This document shows positions 6,630 through 14,058 of a stretch of DNA of 15,025 bases, in pieces. Numbering within the stretch: the stretch's first letter is position 1; every line of letters starts with the position of its first letter. The position numbers were made by a program, and so were the translations under genes. The DNA lies in the NCBI GenBank assembly GCA_032251045.1, contig JAVVEW010000063.1, positions 1 to 15,025 on the forward strand. Direction: 5' to 3'. This stretch comes from JAVVEW01 sp032251045 (lineage in GTDB: Bacteria > Pseudomonadota > Gammaproteobacteria > Methylococcales > Methylomonadaceae). Below the pieces are notes generated by a model, which was not told the origin of the DNA, did no database searches, and worked only from the letters and a program-made list of their open reading frames with translations.

Positions 6630-7501
6630 TAACGCCCCGCAGATCTGATGTCAAATAAAATTTCCGGATTATCCGCCAACTTAGGCTCATCTTGTTCAAG
6701 GATGACCTCAACCCGACGATTTTTAGCCCGGTTCTGCGAAGAGTCATTCGGCACCAAAGGCCGGGTATCGGCATAACCTTCGACCACGAAACGCTCTGGA
6801 ATAGTGCCTGTCTGTCGTAATAAAAACTCGGAAACGGTAACCGCACGGGATGCGGACAATTCCCAGTTGGAACGATAGATGTTGGTGGAAATAGGAATAT
6901 TGTCAGAATGACCGGCAACATGCACGCGCCCGGGTGCTTCATTGACAGATTCAGCAATTTTTTTAAGGATTGGCTCAAATCCGGCCTTCAATACCGCACT
7001 CCCGGAAGGAAACGAGGCCTTTTCATTAATACGAATAAAAATCCTGAACTGTTCTGTATCCACGGAAACCAGCCCCTGCTCTATTTCCTCCTTGAGCTTG
7101 TCTCTGATGTTATCTGCTGTTGCCTCGATTTCTTGCAACTTTTGCTCTAACAAGCGCTGCTTTGCCTGTTCAAGTTCCATTTGGTTAAGCTCTTGCGCCA
7201 ATTTATCCCGCTGTTGTGTGGTTTGCTTGACCTCTTCAAGAGGAGTCGGCTCGGTAGGCGCCGGGGAAAATTGCTGAGCGATGATGCTGGTACCCATCGG
7301 AATTTCATAAGCGGGGACTTCCTGCTGTACACCAAAAGCATTTTCCATGGATTCAGCCATTTTTTTGAATTTTCTGGCATCGATAGTAGCAAACGATAAC
7401 AACAACACAAAAAACGTCATCAATAACGACATGAGATCGGCAAAGGTCGCCAACCAACCAGGCGCACCCGGCGGGGGACATTTTGGACATTTATCAGCCA
7501 T
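6629..7501 (-). CDS. pomB: Flagellar stator protein MotB/PomB, sodium-type
   Basis: This is the B subunit of the ion-driven flagellar stator, anchored to peptidoglycan. The 290 residues begin with a short cytoplasmic CPKCPPPGAPGW stretch. A single membrane helix (about 17-38, ATFADLMSLLMTFFVLLL) follows, with D22 as the ion-carrying aspartate. A plug and linker segment (FKKMAESMENAFGVQ, 45-59; MGTSIIAQQFSP, 69-80) comes next, then a Q/E/K-rich coiled coil (about 89-145). The C-terminal OmpA-like domain contains AGHSDNIPIS (196-205), NWELSASRA (212-220) and NRAKNRRVEV (257-266). The plug and linker match Vibrio PomB better than E. coli MotB as I remember them, so sodium coupling is likely but not proven. 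GAGG (7506-7509) lies 4 bases before the ATG. Unusually, 154 bases separate it from pomA. The PilZ gene follows immediately. Confidence 0.93.
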   Translation of the reverse strand: MADKCPKCPPPGAPGWLATFADLMSLLMTFFVLLLSFATIDARKFKKMAESMENAFGVQQEVPAYEIPMGTSIIAQQFSPAPTEPTPLEEVKQTTQQRDKLAQELNQMELEQAKQRLLEQKLQEIEATADNIRDKLKEEIEQGLVSVDTEQFRIFIRINEKASFPSGSAVLKAGFEPILKKIAESVNEAPGRVHVAGHSDNIPISTNIYRSNWELSASRAVTVSEFLLRQTGTIPERFVVEGYADTRPLVPNDSSQNRAKNRRVEVILEQDEPKLADNPEILFDIRSAGR

Positions 7502-7655
7502 AGCGCCTCACTACAGAAAATTTGCAACTCATAAGTTAAAAACTTTGCCTTATTAGTCGTGTTGAACAGCCTTGAAAAAAACCATGCACGAGATCCGCTT
7601 TGCCTTCGACGAACCTGACGTGTCCTGCGTATTATCGATGCCGGTGTTCTCTCGA
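7502..7655. promoter_or_regulatory. Unusual pomA-pomB gap, candidate pomB leader
   Basis: Stator A and B genes normally touch, yet here 154 bases hold no credible gene. On the minus strand it contains a direct repeat AAGGCAAAG (at 7598-7606 and 7543-7551), a run of seven T, and the palindrome AAGTTTTTAACTT (7533-7545) about 32-44 bases before the pomB ATG. CAAAGTTT there matches seven of eight positions of a flagellar sigma-28 -35 element, but the -10 eleven bases later is poor. It could be an internal promoter or a structured leader. The sequence alone does not decide. Confidence 0.35.
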
Positions 7656-8411
7656 CTAATCGCTTGCCTTGCGTTTCTTTTCCGACACAAACGAATATAA
7701 CAGGGTCTCAAGAACTTTAGGATTGATACCCTCTTGAATTCCAGAGATGGTTTCCACAATCAACTCTCGGTTCGTGCGTTCGTAATGCAGCACCTTGGCC
7801 AGTTTATCGACCATCGGCAGGGCAAACATATTGGCAATCATGGCTCCGTATAATGTGGTTAACAAAGCAATCGCCATGGCAGGGCCAATACTGGAAGGGT
7901 CGGACATATTGGCCAACATCTGCACCAAGCCCACCAATGTACCAATCATCCCCATGGCCGGCGCCAAATCACCGACACCTTTCCAGGTATCTTGGCCTAC
8001 TTCGTTACGCGCCACCATTTGATCGATCTCCTGGGTCAGGATTTTGCGCACAAACCCAGGTTCATGACCATCGATACAAAAATTGATGCCTTTTTTCAGA
8101 AAAGGATTATCAATAGTTTCATTTTCCAGCGCCAATAAACCATTTTTACGCGCAACGTCCGCTAATCTCACGCCTTCTTCAATCAAAGCTTCAGGTTTAT
8201 CCACCTTATTCATAAAGGCTTTACCCGCAATTGCGAATGATCTTAAAAAGTCCCCCAGCGGCACCCGCATTAGGGTGGTGCCAAAGGTGCCGCCGATCAC
8301 AATCAGCATCGATGGCACATCGATAAACATGGTGACATCGCCACTGGAAAAAAGTGCGGCGATAATAATCCCCGATCCTAATAAAAAGCCAATTAAGGTC
8401 GCAAGATCCAC
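7656..8411 (-). CDS. pomA: Flagellar stator protein MotA/PomA, sodium-type
   Basis: This is the A subunit of the flagellar stator. Five copies surround a B-subunit dimer and push on FliG. The 251 residues (normal length) show four membrane helices at about 5-22, 32-50, 148-170 and 180-203, with the large cytoplasmic loop between helices 2 and 3. The start MDLATLIGF and residues D31, P151, T158 and T186 coincide with the positions known to matter in Vibrio PomA. APAMGMIGTLVGLV (150-163) and LLTTLYGAM (183-191) are strongly conserved. The start codon is GTG, preceded by an extended Shine-Dalgarno (8416-8424). It lies 67 bases after ccmI, so it may have its own promoter, though I see no clear one. 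Sodium specificity is inferred from PomA likeness. No flagellar structural genes are in the window. Confidence 0.94.
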   Translation of the reverse strand: MDLATLIGFLLGSGIIIAALFSSGDVTMFIDVPSMLIVIGGTFGTTLMRVPLGDFLRSFAIAGKAFMNKVDKPEALIEEGVRLADVARKNGLLALENETIDNPFLKKGINFCIDGHEPGFVRKILTQEIDQMVARNEVGQDTWKGVGDLAPAMGMIGTLVGLVQMLANMSDPSSIGPAMAIALLTTLYGAMIANMFALPMVDKLAKVLHYERTNRELIVETISGIQEGINPKVLETLLYSFVSEKKRKASD

Positions 8412-8415
8412 GCGT

Positions 8416-8424
8416 GATCACCTC
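8416..8424 (-). promoter_or_regulatory. Extended ribosome binding site of pomA
   Basis: GAGGTGATC on the minus strand is a nine-base complement to the 16S rRNA 3' end, with GAGG ending nine bases before the GTG start at 8411. It supports the GTG start and could compensate for the weaker start codon. Confidence 0.7.
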
Positions 8425-8478
8425 GCAAATAAAACGTCATTGAAAAAGTTAAAACTCACACTCTGTGTTGTTTATGGC

Positions 8479-9717
8479 TCAGGGAAGCTGTTGTTGAATA
8501 AGCAACGAGACCATTCCGGCTTGTCCTGTGGTGGACACAGCTTTCTCAATTGCCACCCAGTCACCCGTCTGCGCCTGTGCCTGCCCGGACTGCGACACCC
8601 GGGCACTGATGACAACGTCTGATGCCGAAGACAGCTTCATTTGCGGCATCACCGAGGCGCTGTCATCCAGACGAATTTGCTTGGGCAGCTCGGCGACTTT
8701 GAGCTTCACCGCCGCCAGCGGCATGGGCATGGGCGGTTTTTTGGCGAACACGAACACATCCAGATTGCCATCGAGTGTATTCTTGAGTTCCGGCGCCAGA
8801 TCGATCATGACCTCAATACCGGCGGCCATGGCGTTAGCCGGTTGATTTTCCGGCGCAATACCCGCCCGGGCTTGGGCATTGGCGATGGCCGGGTCGAGAA
8901 AGTTATCGATTTGTTCGGGCCTCGCCTTGATTTTTGCTAGGCTCCAGTAGCTGATCGCCTGGCTGAAATCCTGGGCATCAAATGCCTGAATGCCTTGCAA
9001 GGTCAAGGCCGAGGTTTCCTGTTCATCCAGCGCCAATGCCGCTTGTATCGCTTGTTCAACGTCAGGCGTTACCGTTTCATCGGCGGCCAGGAATAACGCT
9101 TGCGCGTAGTGTCCCCGGAACGCCGCCAGATCAGGATGACTTTCCGGCACGAACGCCAACAGTCTTTTGAACACCCGAACCGCCTTGTCCGGCTCGCCCA
9201 AGGATAAATAACCGCGCGCCAGTAAATGCCATTTCGGAATGTCCGCTTCAGTCGCTTCCAGGCTCTGTTCCAGCGCGGTGAGTTTGTCTTTGAATTCGGC
9301 CAATTGCGCGGGTTGTTGCGCCGATTGCCGGCTGATCAGCAAAGACTTGAAATAATCATCGCTACGGCCCAGGGTCAGATACAGCGACAAACTGACCAGC
9401 ACCACCAGCGCCGAAGCAATCCCGGACAACCCGATATGCCGGGGTCGGCGTTGTTTTGGCGCATCCACCTCCGGTGCTTGCGCGGTGTCGGCCAGCAGGT
9501 TTTTCTCCAGTTCCAGACGCAGGCGCTGGAAATTGCTCTCATCCAACGCGCCTTGTTCGCGTTCAGCTTCCAGTTCGGCCAGCCGCTCGCGAAAAATCTC
9601 GACATTATCGCGCTGGCTTACCTCGCTCGCCACAGATTGCTTAAGCAATGGCCAGAACAAGGCCAGAACGGTCGTCGCCAACATCAAGAAGGCGGTGACT
9701 ATCGCAAAACTAATCAT
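8479..9717 (-). CDS. ccmI: Cytochrome c maturation protein CcmI (CycH)
   Basis: CcmI is the apocytochrome chaperone of System I. It holds the C-terminus of unfolded c-type cytochromes and hands them to CcmF/CcmH for heme attachment. The 412 residues have two membrane helices (about 3-22 and 97-117) with a basic, coiled cytoplasmic loop between them (for example DNVEIFRERLAELEAERE, 37-54). A periplasmic TPR region (about 160-265) includes KWHLLARGYLSLGEPDKAV. A C-terminal beta-rich domain (about 300-412) is typical of long CcmI/CycH proteins. The frame is open upstream to 9867, but MISFAIVTAFLM at 9717 is the membrane start and shares ATGA with the ccmH stop (9714-9717), so I use it. It is the last gene of the ccm cluster. 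No convincing terminator follows before pomA. Confidence 0.92.
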   Translation of the reverse strand: MISFAIVTAFLMLATTVLALFWPLLKQSVASEVSQRDNVEIFRERLAELEAEREQGALDESNFQRLRLELEKNLLADTAQAPEVDAPKQRRPRHIGLSGIASALVVLVSLSLYLTLGRSDDYFKSLLISRQSAQQPAQLAEFKDKLTALEQSLEATEADIPKWHLLARGYLSLGEPDKAVRVFKRLLAFVPESHPDLAAFRGHYAQALFLAADETVTPDVEQAIQAALALDEQETSALTLQGIQAFDAQDFSQAISYWSLAKIKARPEQIDNFLDPAIANAQARAGIAPENQPANAMAAGIEVMIDLAPELKNTLDGNLDVFVFAKKPPMPMPLAAVKLKVAELPKQIRLDDSASVMPQMKLSSASDVVISARVSQSGQAQAQTGDWVAIEKAVSTTGQAGMVSLLIQQQLP

Positions 9718-10178
9718 CGATCCTGATCCTGTTCCAGAAGCCTGTTCAGGCGTTGTTGTTCGGCTTCGGCCAGACTTTGATCGGAAGACGCCGCACGCGA
9801 ACGCACCCGACTGATCCAAACCACGGTGAGCAAGCCCAACAGTAAAATGGCCACCGGCGCGAACCATAACGCCCAGGTGCGCTGCTCCACCGGTGGCTGA
9901 TACAAGACAAAATCACCATAACGCTCGGTCATGTAGGCATAGATTTCCTGGTCGGAGCGGCCTCGTTCCAGCATCTGAAACACTTTTTTGCGCAAATCCT
10001 GAGCAATTTCGGCATTGGAATCGGCAATGTTCTGATTCTGACATTTAGGGCAGCGCAGTTCCTGGGTGATACTCTGAAAGCGTTCCCGGGTTTGTTGATC
10101 TGAAAACGGGTAAGACTCGATCGCGGCCTCGGCGGCCAGGCTCAGCAAAACCAGCCAACAGCTTAGTAAAATCTTCAT
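9714..10178 (-). CDS. ccmH: Cytochrome c maturation thiol-disulfide protein CcmH
   Basis: CcmH reduces or holds the CXXCH cysteines of apocytochromes before heme ligation in the periplasm. The 154 residues begin with a signal peptide or membrane start (about 1-19). They contain the diagnostic LRCPKCQNQNIADS (41-54) with redox C43 and C46, then a helical domain through about 95. One membrane helix follows (about 102-121, WALWFAPVAILLLGLLTVVW) with a charged tail. This is the short CcmH form, with the TPR part encoded separately as ccmI, unlike the fused E. coli protein. It starts 5 bases after the ccmG stop codon and overlaps ccmI by 4 bases. Confidence 0.96.
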   Translation of the reverse strand: MKILLSCWLVLLSLAAEAAIESYPFSDQQTRERFQSITQELRCPKCQNQNIADSNAEIAQDLRKKVFQMLERGRSDQEIYAYMTERYGDFVLYQPPVEQRTWALWFAPVAILLLGLLTVVWISRVRSRAASSDQSLAEAEQQRLNRLLEQDQDR

Positions 10179-10183
10179 CGGCT

Positions 10184-10708
10184 TTAATTCAATTGGTTAA
10201 TTTTTTGTTTCAGCTCAGCCCAGACTTCAGGCGTGACCACACCGACATGGCGATGACGAATCACACCCTCGGCATCGACCAGATAGGTTTCCGGCGCGCC
10301 ATACACACCTAAATCCAGCCCCAACATGCCTTCGCCATCAAAAATAGTGAACTGGTAAGGGTTGCCCAACTGTTTCAGCCAGGCCAGCGCCGCGTCCCGG
10401 TCGTCTTTATAATTCAGGCCAATCAACGGCGTGTCGGCTTCCCGCGCCAGACGCATCAGATAGGGATGTTCCTGACGGCAAGCCGGGCACCAGGTGGCCC
10501 AGACATTGATCAGCATGGGCTGTTTGGGCAGGGACTTTTCGGTCAACAAAACTTTGCCATCATGCAGAGCGCCCAACGTAAATGCCGGAAACGGCTTGTC
10601 CAGCAAGGCCGACGGCAATTCTCTGGGATCCAGACTCAAGCCGCGCCACAACACCACCGCCAAGACGATAAAAACCGCCAGCGGTAAAAACAATAACACC
10701 TTACGCAT
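10184..10708 (-). CDS. ccmG: Thiol:disulfide interchange protein CcmG (DsbE)
   Basis: CcmG is a membrane-tethered periplasmic thioredoxin-fold reductant. It receives electrons from DsbD/CcdA and keeps the apocytochrome or CcmH cysteines reduced. The 174 residues have an N-terminal membrane anchor (about 4-21), the active site WATWCPACRQEHP (70-82; C74 and C77), and the cis-proline region GVYGAPETYLVD (134-145), where GVYGAPE is a CcmG/DsbE hallmark. FTLGALHDGK (43-52) is the start of the thioredoxin fold. Its start lies 8 bases inside the end of ccmF, suggesting coupled translation. The assignment is secure. Confidence 0.95.
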   Translation of the reverse strand: MRKVLLFLPLAVFIVLAVVLWRGLSLDPRELPSALLDKPFPAFTLGALHDGKVLLTEKSLPKQPMLINVWATWCPACRQEHPYLMRLAREADTPLIGLNYKDDRDAALAWLKQLGNPYQFTIFDGEGMLGLDLGVYGAPETYLVDAEGVIRHRHVGVVTPEVWAELKQKINQLN

Positions 10709-12659
10709 AGGCTATATCCTTAAGCTGCCTGCGCTTGCGATAACGTTTGTCGGCCATGGCCAGAAAGCCGCCCAAAGCCATCAACAAACCACCCAGCCAC
10801 AGCCAGCGCACGAATGGCTTGTAATGCAAGCGCACCGCCCAGGCGCCGCCTGGCAACGGCTCGCCCAAGGCGACATAAATATCCCGGGTCAGCCCGGCAT
10901 CGATGGCCGCCTCGGTCATGATCGATTGTTTGGCCTGATAAAAACGCTTTTCCGGATACAGCCGGGTAACCTCTTGATTTTCACGGGTCACGATCAACAC
11001 CCCCTGATCGGCCCGGTAATTCGGCCCCTTGACCGGCTTGACGCCATCGAATTGAAACTGATAACCGGCAAATGCAACCTGTTCACCCGGCATCATGCGA
11101 ATATCCTGCTCTTCACTGTAAATCGACACCAGGGTAATGCCGGTCATGGTCACCGCCACGCCGACATGCGCCAACATCATGCCGTAATAACTCAACGGCA
11201 AACCGGACAAGCGCTGCAAAATGGGTTGCTGGCGGTTGAATTTAGTGGCCAAGTCAAATGCCGTGGTACTAACAATCCAAAACGCCAGGGTTACGCCCAC
11301 CAGCACCAGCCAGCTGAATTCGCTTCCATAAAACAAGGCAAACAGCAATCCTAAACCTACACTGAGCGCGGCTGGCCGCCACAGTTTCCTGGCAATGGCC
11401 TGACCAGGCGTATCACGCCAGCGTAGCGCCATGGCCATGCCCAGCGCGACCGTCATCAAGCCCATCAACGGATTGAACAAGGCGTTGAAATATGGCGGCC
11501 CGACGGAAATTTTGCCGCCGCCTAAGGCATCCAGAATCAACGGATACAAGGTGCCCAGCAGCACCGTCAGCGCGGTGGTGGTTAAAAAAACGTTATTCAA
11601 TAGAATCAACGCTTCGCGGGAAAACAAAGTAAAGGTCGATTCGCTTTTCACCGAACCGGCTCGGAATGCGTACAAGGTCAGCGAACCGCCAATGGTGATG
11701 GCCAGCAAAATCAGCACGAACAAGCCCCGGGTCGGGTCGGTGGCGAAGGCATGCACCGAGGTTAACACCCCGGAGCGCACCAGAAACGTGCCCAACAGGC
11801 TTAACGAAAACGCGAAAATCGCCAGCAGCACGGTCCAGCTCTTGAATACCCCGCGCTTTTCCGTAACCGCCAGCGAATGCACCAGGGCGGTGCCCACCAG
11901 CCAGGGCATGAACGAGGCGTTTTCCACCGGGTCCCAGAACCACCAGCCGCCCCAGCCCAGTTCGTAATACGCCCACCAACTGCCCAAGGTAATGCCCAGG
12001 CTCAAAAATGCCCAGGCCACCAGTGTCCACGGCCTTGACCAGCGCGCCCAGGCGGCATCCAAACGGCCCGACATTAAAGCTGCGATGGCGAAGGCAAAGG
12101 CCACGGAAAAGCCGACATAGCCCATGTACAGCATCGGTGGATGCAGTATCAGGCCGATGTCCTGCAACAACGGATTCAGATCCGCGCCATCGCGGGGAAA
12201 GGTTGGCAAATGTCGGTCAAACGGACTGGAGGTAAATAAGATAAATGCCAGAAAGCCTGATGCCACCATGCCCATCACCGACAACACCCGCGCCAGCATG
12301 GCCTTAGGTAAACCGCCGCTAAAGATCGACACCGCCAGCATCCAGCCAGACATGATCAGAATCCACAACAGCAACGAGCCTTCGTGCCCGCCCCAGACCG
12401 CGCTCAGCTTGTATCGCATCGGCAGCAGGGAATTGGAATGGTTGGCGACATAAACCACCGAAAAATCATCGACCGCAAAGGCATAACTCAGGCAAACAAA
12501 GCTGATCAATATCAGGCTGAACAAACCTTTTGCCAACAAGGGCGCATAACTCATCCACAGTCCGTCATTAAGGCGCACGCCCAACAGCGGTACCACGGCC
12601 AGTAACACCGACCAGCACAAGGCCAAAATCAGCGCAAATTCACCCAATTCGGGAATCAT
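10701..12659 (-). CDS. ccmF: Cytochrome c heme lyase subunit CcmF
   Basis: CcmF is the large membrane core of the System I heme ligase. It accepts heme from CcmE and attaches it to apocytochrome CXXCH sites. The 652 residues (usual length) are strongly hydrophobic with many membrane helices. The tryptophan-rich heme-handling motif GWGGWWFWDPVENASFMPWL spans 235-254. Conserved stretches include VWGGHEGSLLLW (88-99), LHPPMLYMGYVG (172-183, H173) and LVHSLAVTEKRGVFKSW (259-275, H261). A large periplasmic domain near the C-terminus (about 510-610) precedes a final membrane helix and a basic tail. The start shares ATGA with the ccmE stop (12656-12659), and the end overlaps ccmG. Several long plus-strand reading frames opposite it have no recognisable product. 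Confidence 0.97.
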   Translation of the reverse strand: MIPELGEFALILALCWSVLLAVVPLLGVRLNDGLWMSYAPLLAKGLFSLILISFVCLSYAFAVDDFSVVYVANHSNSLLPMRYKLSAVWGGHEGSLLLWILIMSGWMLAVSIFSGGLPKAMLARVLSVMGMVASGFLAFILFTSSPFDRHLPTFPRDGADLNPLLQDIGLILHPPMLYMGYVGFSVAFAFAIAALMSGRLDAAWARWSRPWTLVAWAFLSLGITLGSWWAYYELGWGGWWFWDPVENASFMPWLVGTALVHSLAVTEKRGVFKSWTVLLAIFAFSLSLLGTFLVRSGVLTSVHAFATDPTRGLFVLILLAITIGGSLTLYAFRAGSVKSESTFTLFSREALILLNNVFLTTTALTVLLGTLYPLILDALGGGKISVGPPYFNALFNPLMGLMTVALGMAMALRWRDTPGQAIARKLWRPAALSVGLGLLFALFYGSEFSWLVLVGVTLAFWIVSTTAFDLATKFNRQQPILQRLSGLPLSYYGMMLAHVGVAVTMTGITLVSIYSEEQDIRMMPGEQVAFAGYQFQFDGVKPVKGPNYRADQGVLIVTRENQEVTRLYPEKRFYQAKQSIMTEAAIDAGLTRDIYVALGEPLPGGAWAVRLHYKPFVRWLWLGGLLMALGGFLAMADKRYRKRRQLKDIAYA

Positions 12660-13090
12660 GGCGTCACTCCTTTAGGTTTGAGGCTTTCGGCGACTTCCGG
12701 CGGCATGTAGTTTTCATCATGCTTGGCTAGCACTTCATCGGCCTGAAAGACACCTTGCTCATTCATTTGCCCCAGGGCAATAATGCCCTGTTCTTCCCGG
12801 AATAGATCCGGCAGAATCCCGGCATAAACCACGGTCACTGAATGCTGGTAATCGGTGACCTTGAAGCGCACAGCCAGCGAATCCTCACTACGCTGGACAC
12901 TGCCTTTTTCCACCATGCCACCAACCCGGATGCGCTGACCGACCGGCGCCTCGCCTTCGGCTACCTGAGTGGGCGCATAAAATAAATTGATGTTCTGTTT
13001 CAGGGCAAACAGCACCAGGCTGATAATAACGGCGGCAACCAGCACAATGCTCAGGGTAATAATCAAGCGTTTACGACGTTTTGGATTCAT
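12656..13090 (-). CDS. ccmE: Cytochrome c-type biogenesis heme chaperone CcmE
   Basis: CcmE is the periplasmic heme chaperone that binds heme covalently through a histidine and passes it to CcmF. The 144 residues have a basic N-terminus and one membrane anchor (about 9-28). An OB-fold domain includes LFYAPTQV (36-43) and GQRIRVGGMVEKGSV (51-65). The heme-binding motif LAKHDENYMPPEV (121-133) has H124 and Y128. It is the usual histidine type, unlike the CXXXY variant of some archaea and bacteria. The start overlaps the end of ccmD by 20 bases, and the end shares ATGA with ccmF. The assignment is secure. Confidence 0.96.
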   Translation of the reverse strand: MNPKRRKRLIITLSIVLVAAVIISLVLFALKQNINLFYAPTQVAEGEAPVGQRIRVGGMVEKGSVQRSEDSLAVRFKVTDYQHSVTVVYAGILPDLFREEQGIIALGQMNEQGVFQADEVLAKHDENYMPPEVAESLKPKGVTP

Positions 13091-13274
13091 GTTGTTTATT
13101 CAGATCCCGACGCAATCGGCGTCTGGCTTGCTTAAAAAAAACGCGGCGTTTGACGCGGCTGGCAACCATGTTATAAACAAACACCAGCATGGCAATGGCA
13201 TAGCTCAGCCAGACATACAGGCCGTGTCCACCCATGGCGAAAAAGTCTGTTAACGAATCAAACTGCACCGGCAT
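13071..13274 (-). CDS. ccmD: Heme exporter protein CcmD
   Basis: CcmD is a small membrane protein that helps release holo-CcmE from the CcmABC complex. The 67 residues contain SLTDFFAMGGHGLYVWLSYA (7-26), in which the FxxMGGHGxYVW pattern is typical. A single membrane helix (about 18-38) and a strongly basic cytoplasmic tail (RVKRRVFFKQARRRLRRDL) follow. The ATG overlaps the ccmC stop as TAATG, and the end runs 20 bases into ccmE. The size is normal for the family. Confidence 0.93.
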   Translation of the reverse strand: MPVQFDSLTDFFAMGGHGLYVWLSYAIAMLVFVYNMVASRVKRRVFFKQARRRLRRDLNKQHESKTS

Positions 13275-14026
13275 TAGCCGCCCTCCTCGACCAGTGTCAC
13301 CACCCAGGCGGCGCGCCGTTCACGGGTCAGCACTTCGGTGCGCGCCCGGCTCAGTAAGGCAGCGGCGAAAAAGCAGTAAAAGCCCAGGATCATGACCAGC
13401 AGCGGCTGCCACATTTCCGGCGGCATGGCCGGCTTTTCGGTCAGTTTGAAGGTCGCCGGTTGATGCAAGGTGTTCCACCATTCCACCGAATACTTGATGA
13501 TGGGAATATTGACCACGCCCACCAGAGCCAGCACGGCGGCGGCTTTATCACCGCTAGCCTCGTTCTCGTAAGCCTCGGTCAAGGCAATCACGCCCAGGTA
13601 AAGAAACAGCAAAATCAGCATCGAAGTCAGGCGTGCGTCCCACACCCACCAAGCACCCCAGGTCGGCTTGCCCCAGATCGCGCCGGTGGTCAACGCCAGG
13701 ACAGCCATGGACGCGCCGATGGGCGCACAACATTTGGCCACCACATGCGCCATTTTTATTTTCCAGACCAGGCCCACCAAACCGGCAACCGCCATCAACA
13801 TATAACAGGATTGTGCCAGAATCGCGCCCGGCACATGAATATAGATAATCCGGAAACTATTGCCCTGCTGATAATCCGGCGGCGCGAACGCCAGCCCCCA
13901 AACCGTGCCCACGGTCAGCAGCAACAAGGCCGCCCAGCCGAACCCGGGCAGTAACTTGCCGGACAACTCGTAAAACCATTTCGGTGAGGCCAGTTGATAA
14001 AACCACAATGGTAATTTGAATTTCAT
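13274..14026 (-). CDS. ccmC: Heme exporter / heme handling protein CcmC
   Basis: CcmC presents heme to CcmE at the periplasmic face and drives formation of the heme-CcmE bond. The 250 residues hold six predicted membrane helices. The tryptophan-rich motif PTWGAWWVWDARLTSML (121-137) is flanked by the two conserved histidines that would ligate heme: H64 in IYIHVPGAI (61-69) and H188 in WWNTLHQPATF (183-193). These are diagnostic of CcmC as opposed to CcmF. It begins 32 bases after the ccmB stop, one of the few real gaps in the cluster, with only a weak AGG before the ATG. The stop overlaps the ccmD start. Confidence 0.96.
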   Translation of the reverse strand: MKFKLPLWFYQLASPKWFYELSGKLLPGFGWAALLLLTVGTVWGLAFAPPDYQQGNSFRIIYIHVPGAILAQSCYMLMAVAGLVGLVWKIKMAHVVAKCCAPIGASMAVLALTTGAIWGKPTWGAWWVWDARLTSMLILLFLYLGVIALTEAYENEASGDKAAAVLALVGVVNIPIIKYSVEWWNTLHQPATFKLTEKPAMPPEMWQPLLVMILGFYCFFAAALLSRARTEVLTRERRAAWVVTLVEEGG

Positions 14027-14058
14027 AGCCTGATATGACTCAATCTAATGCTTAAAGT

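Noticed and set aside
7502..7655. Sigma-54 or complete sigma-28 promoter before pomB
   Set aside because: No GG/GC pair with -24/-12 spacing was found. The sigma-28-like -35 has a -10 matching only about half of the consensus, so I do not call a promoter.
7553..7759. 68-codon minus-strand frame across the pomA end and gap
   Set aside because: More than half is the pomA 3' end in another frame, and the rest has no motif.
8412..8478. Intrinsic terminator after ccmI
   Set aside because: ACAC/GTGT forms only a 4-base stem around AGA, and the T-runs after it are interrupted, which is too weak to call.
9226..9726. 166-codon plus-strand frame opposite ccmI
   Set aside because: The product is R/Q-rich, antisense to ccmI, and shows no family resemblance.
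9718..9867. Upstream extension of the ccmI frame
   Set aside because: It overlaps ccmH in another frame. The membrane start MISFAIV and the ATGA overlap mark the true start.
10179..10190. GCCGATGA resembling a sigma-28 -10 element before ccmH
   Set aside because: It lies in a 5-base gap inside the ccm cluster, has no matching -35, and the ATG within it is the ccmH start.
10494..11354. 286-codon open frame on the plus strand opposite ccmG and ccmF
   Set aside because: It is antisense to two certain genes, has low-complexity Q/H/P-rich composition, and has no domain or clear ribosome binding site.
13460..13954. 164-codon plus-strand frame opposite ccmC
   Set aside because: It has H/Q/R-rich shadow composition and lies wholly within a certain gene.
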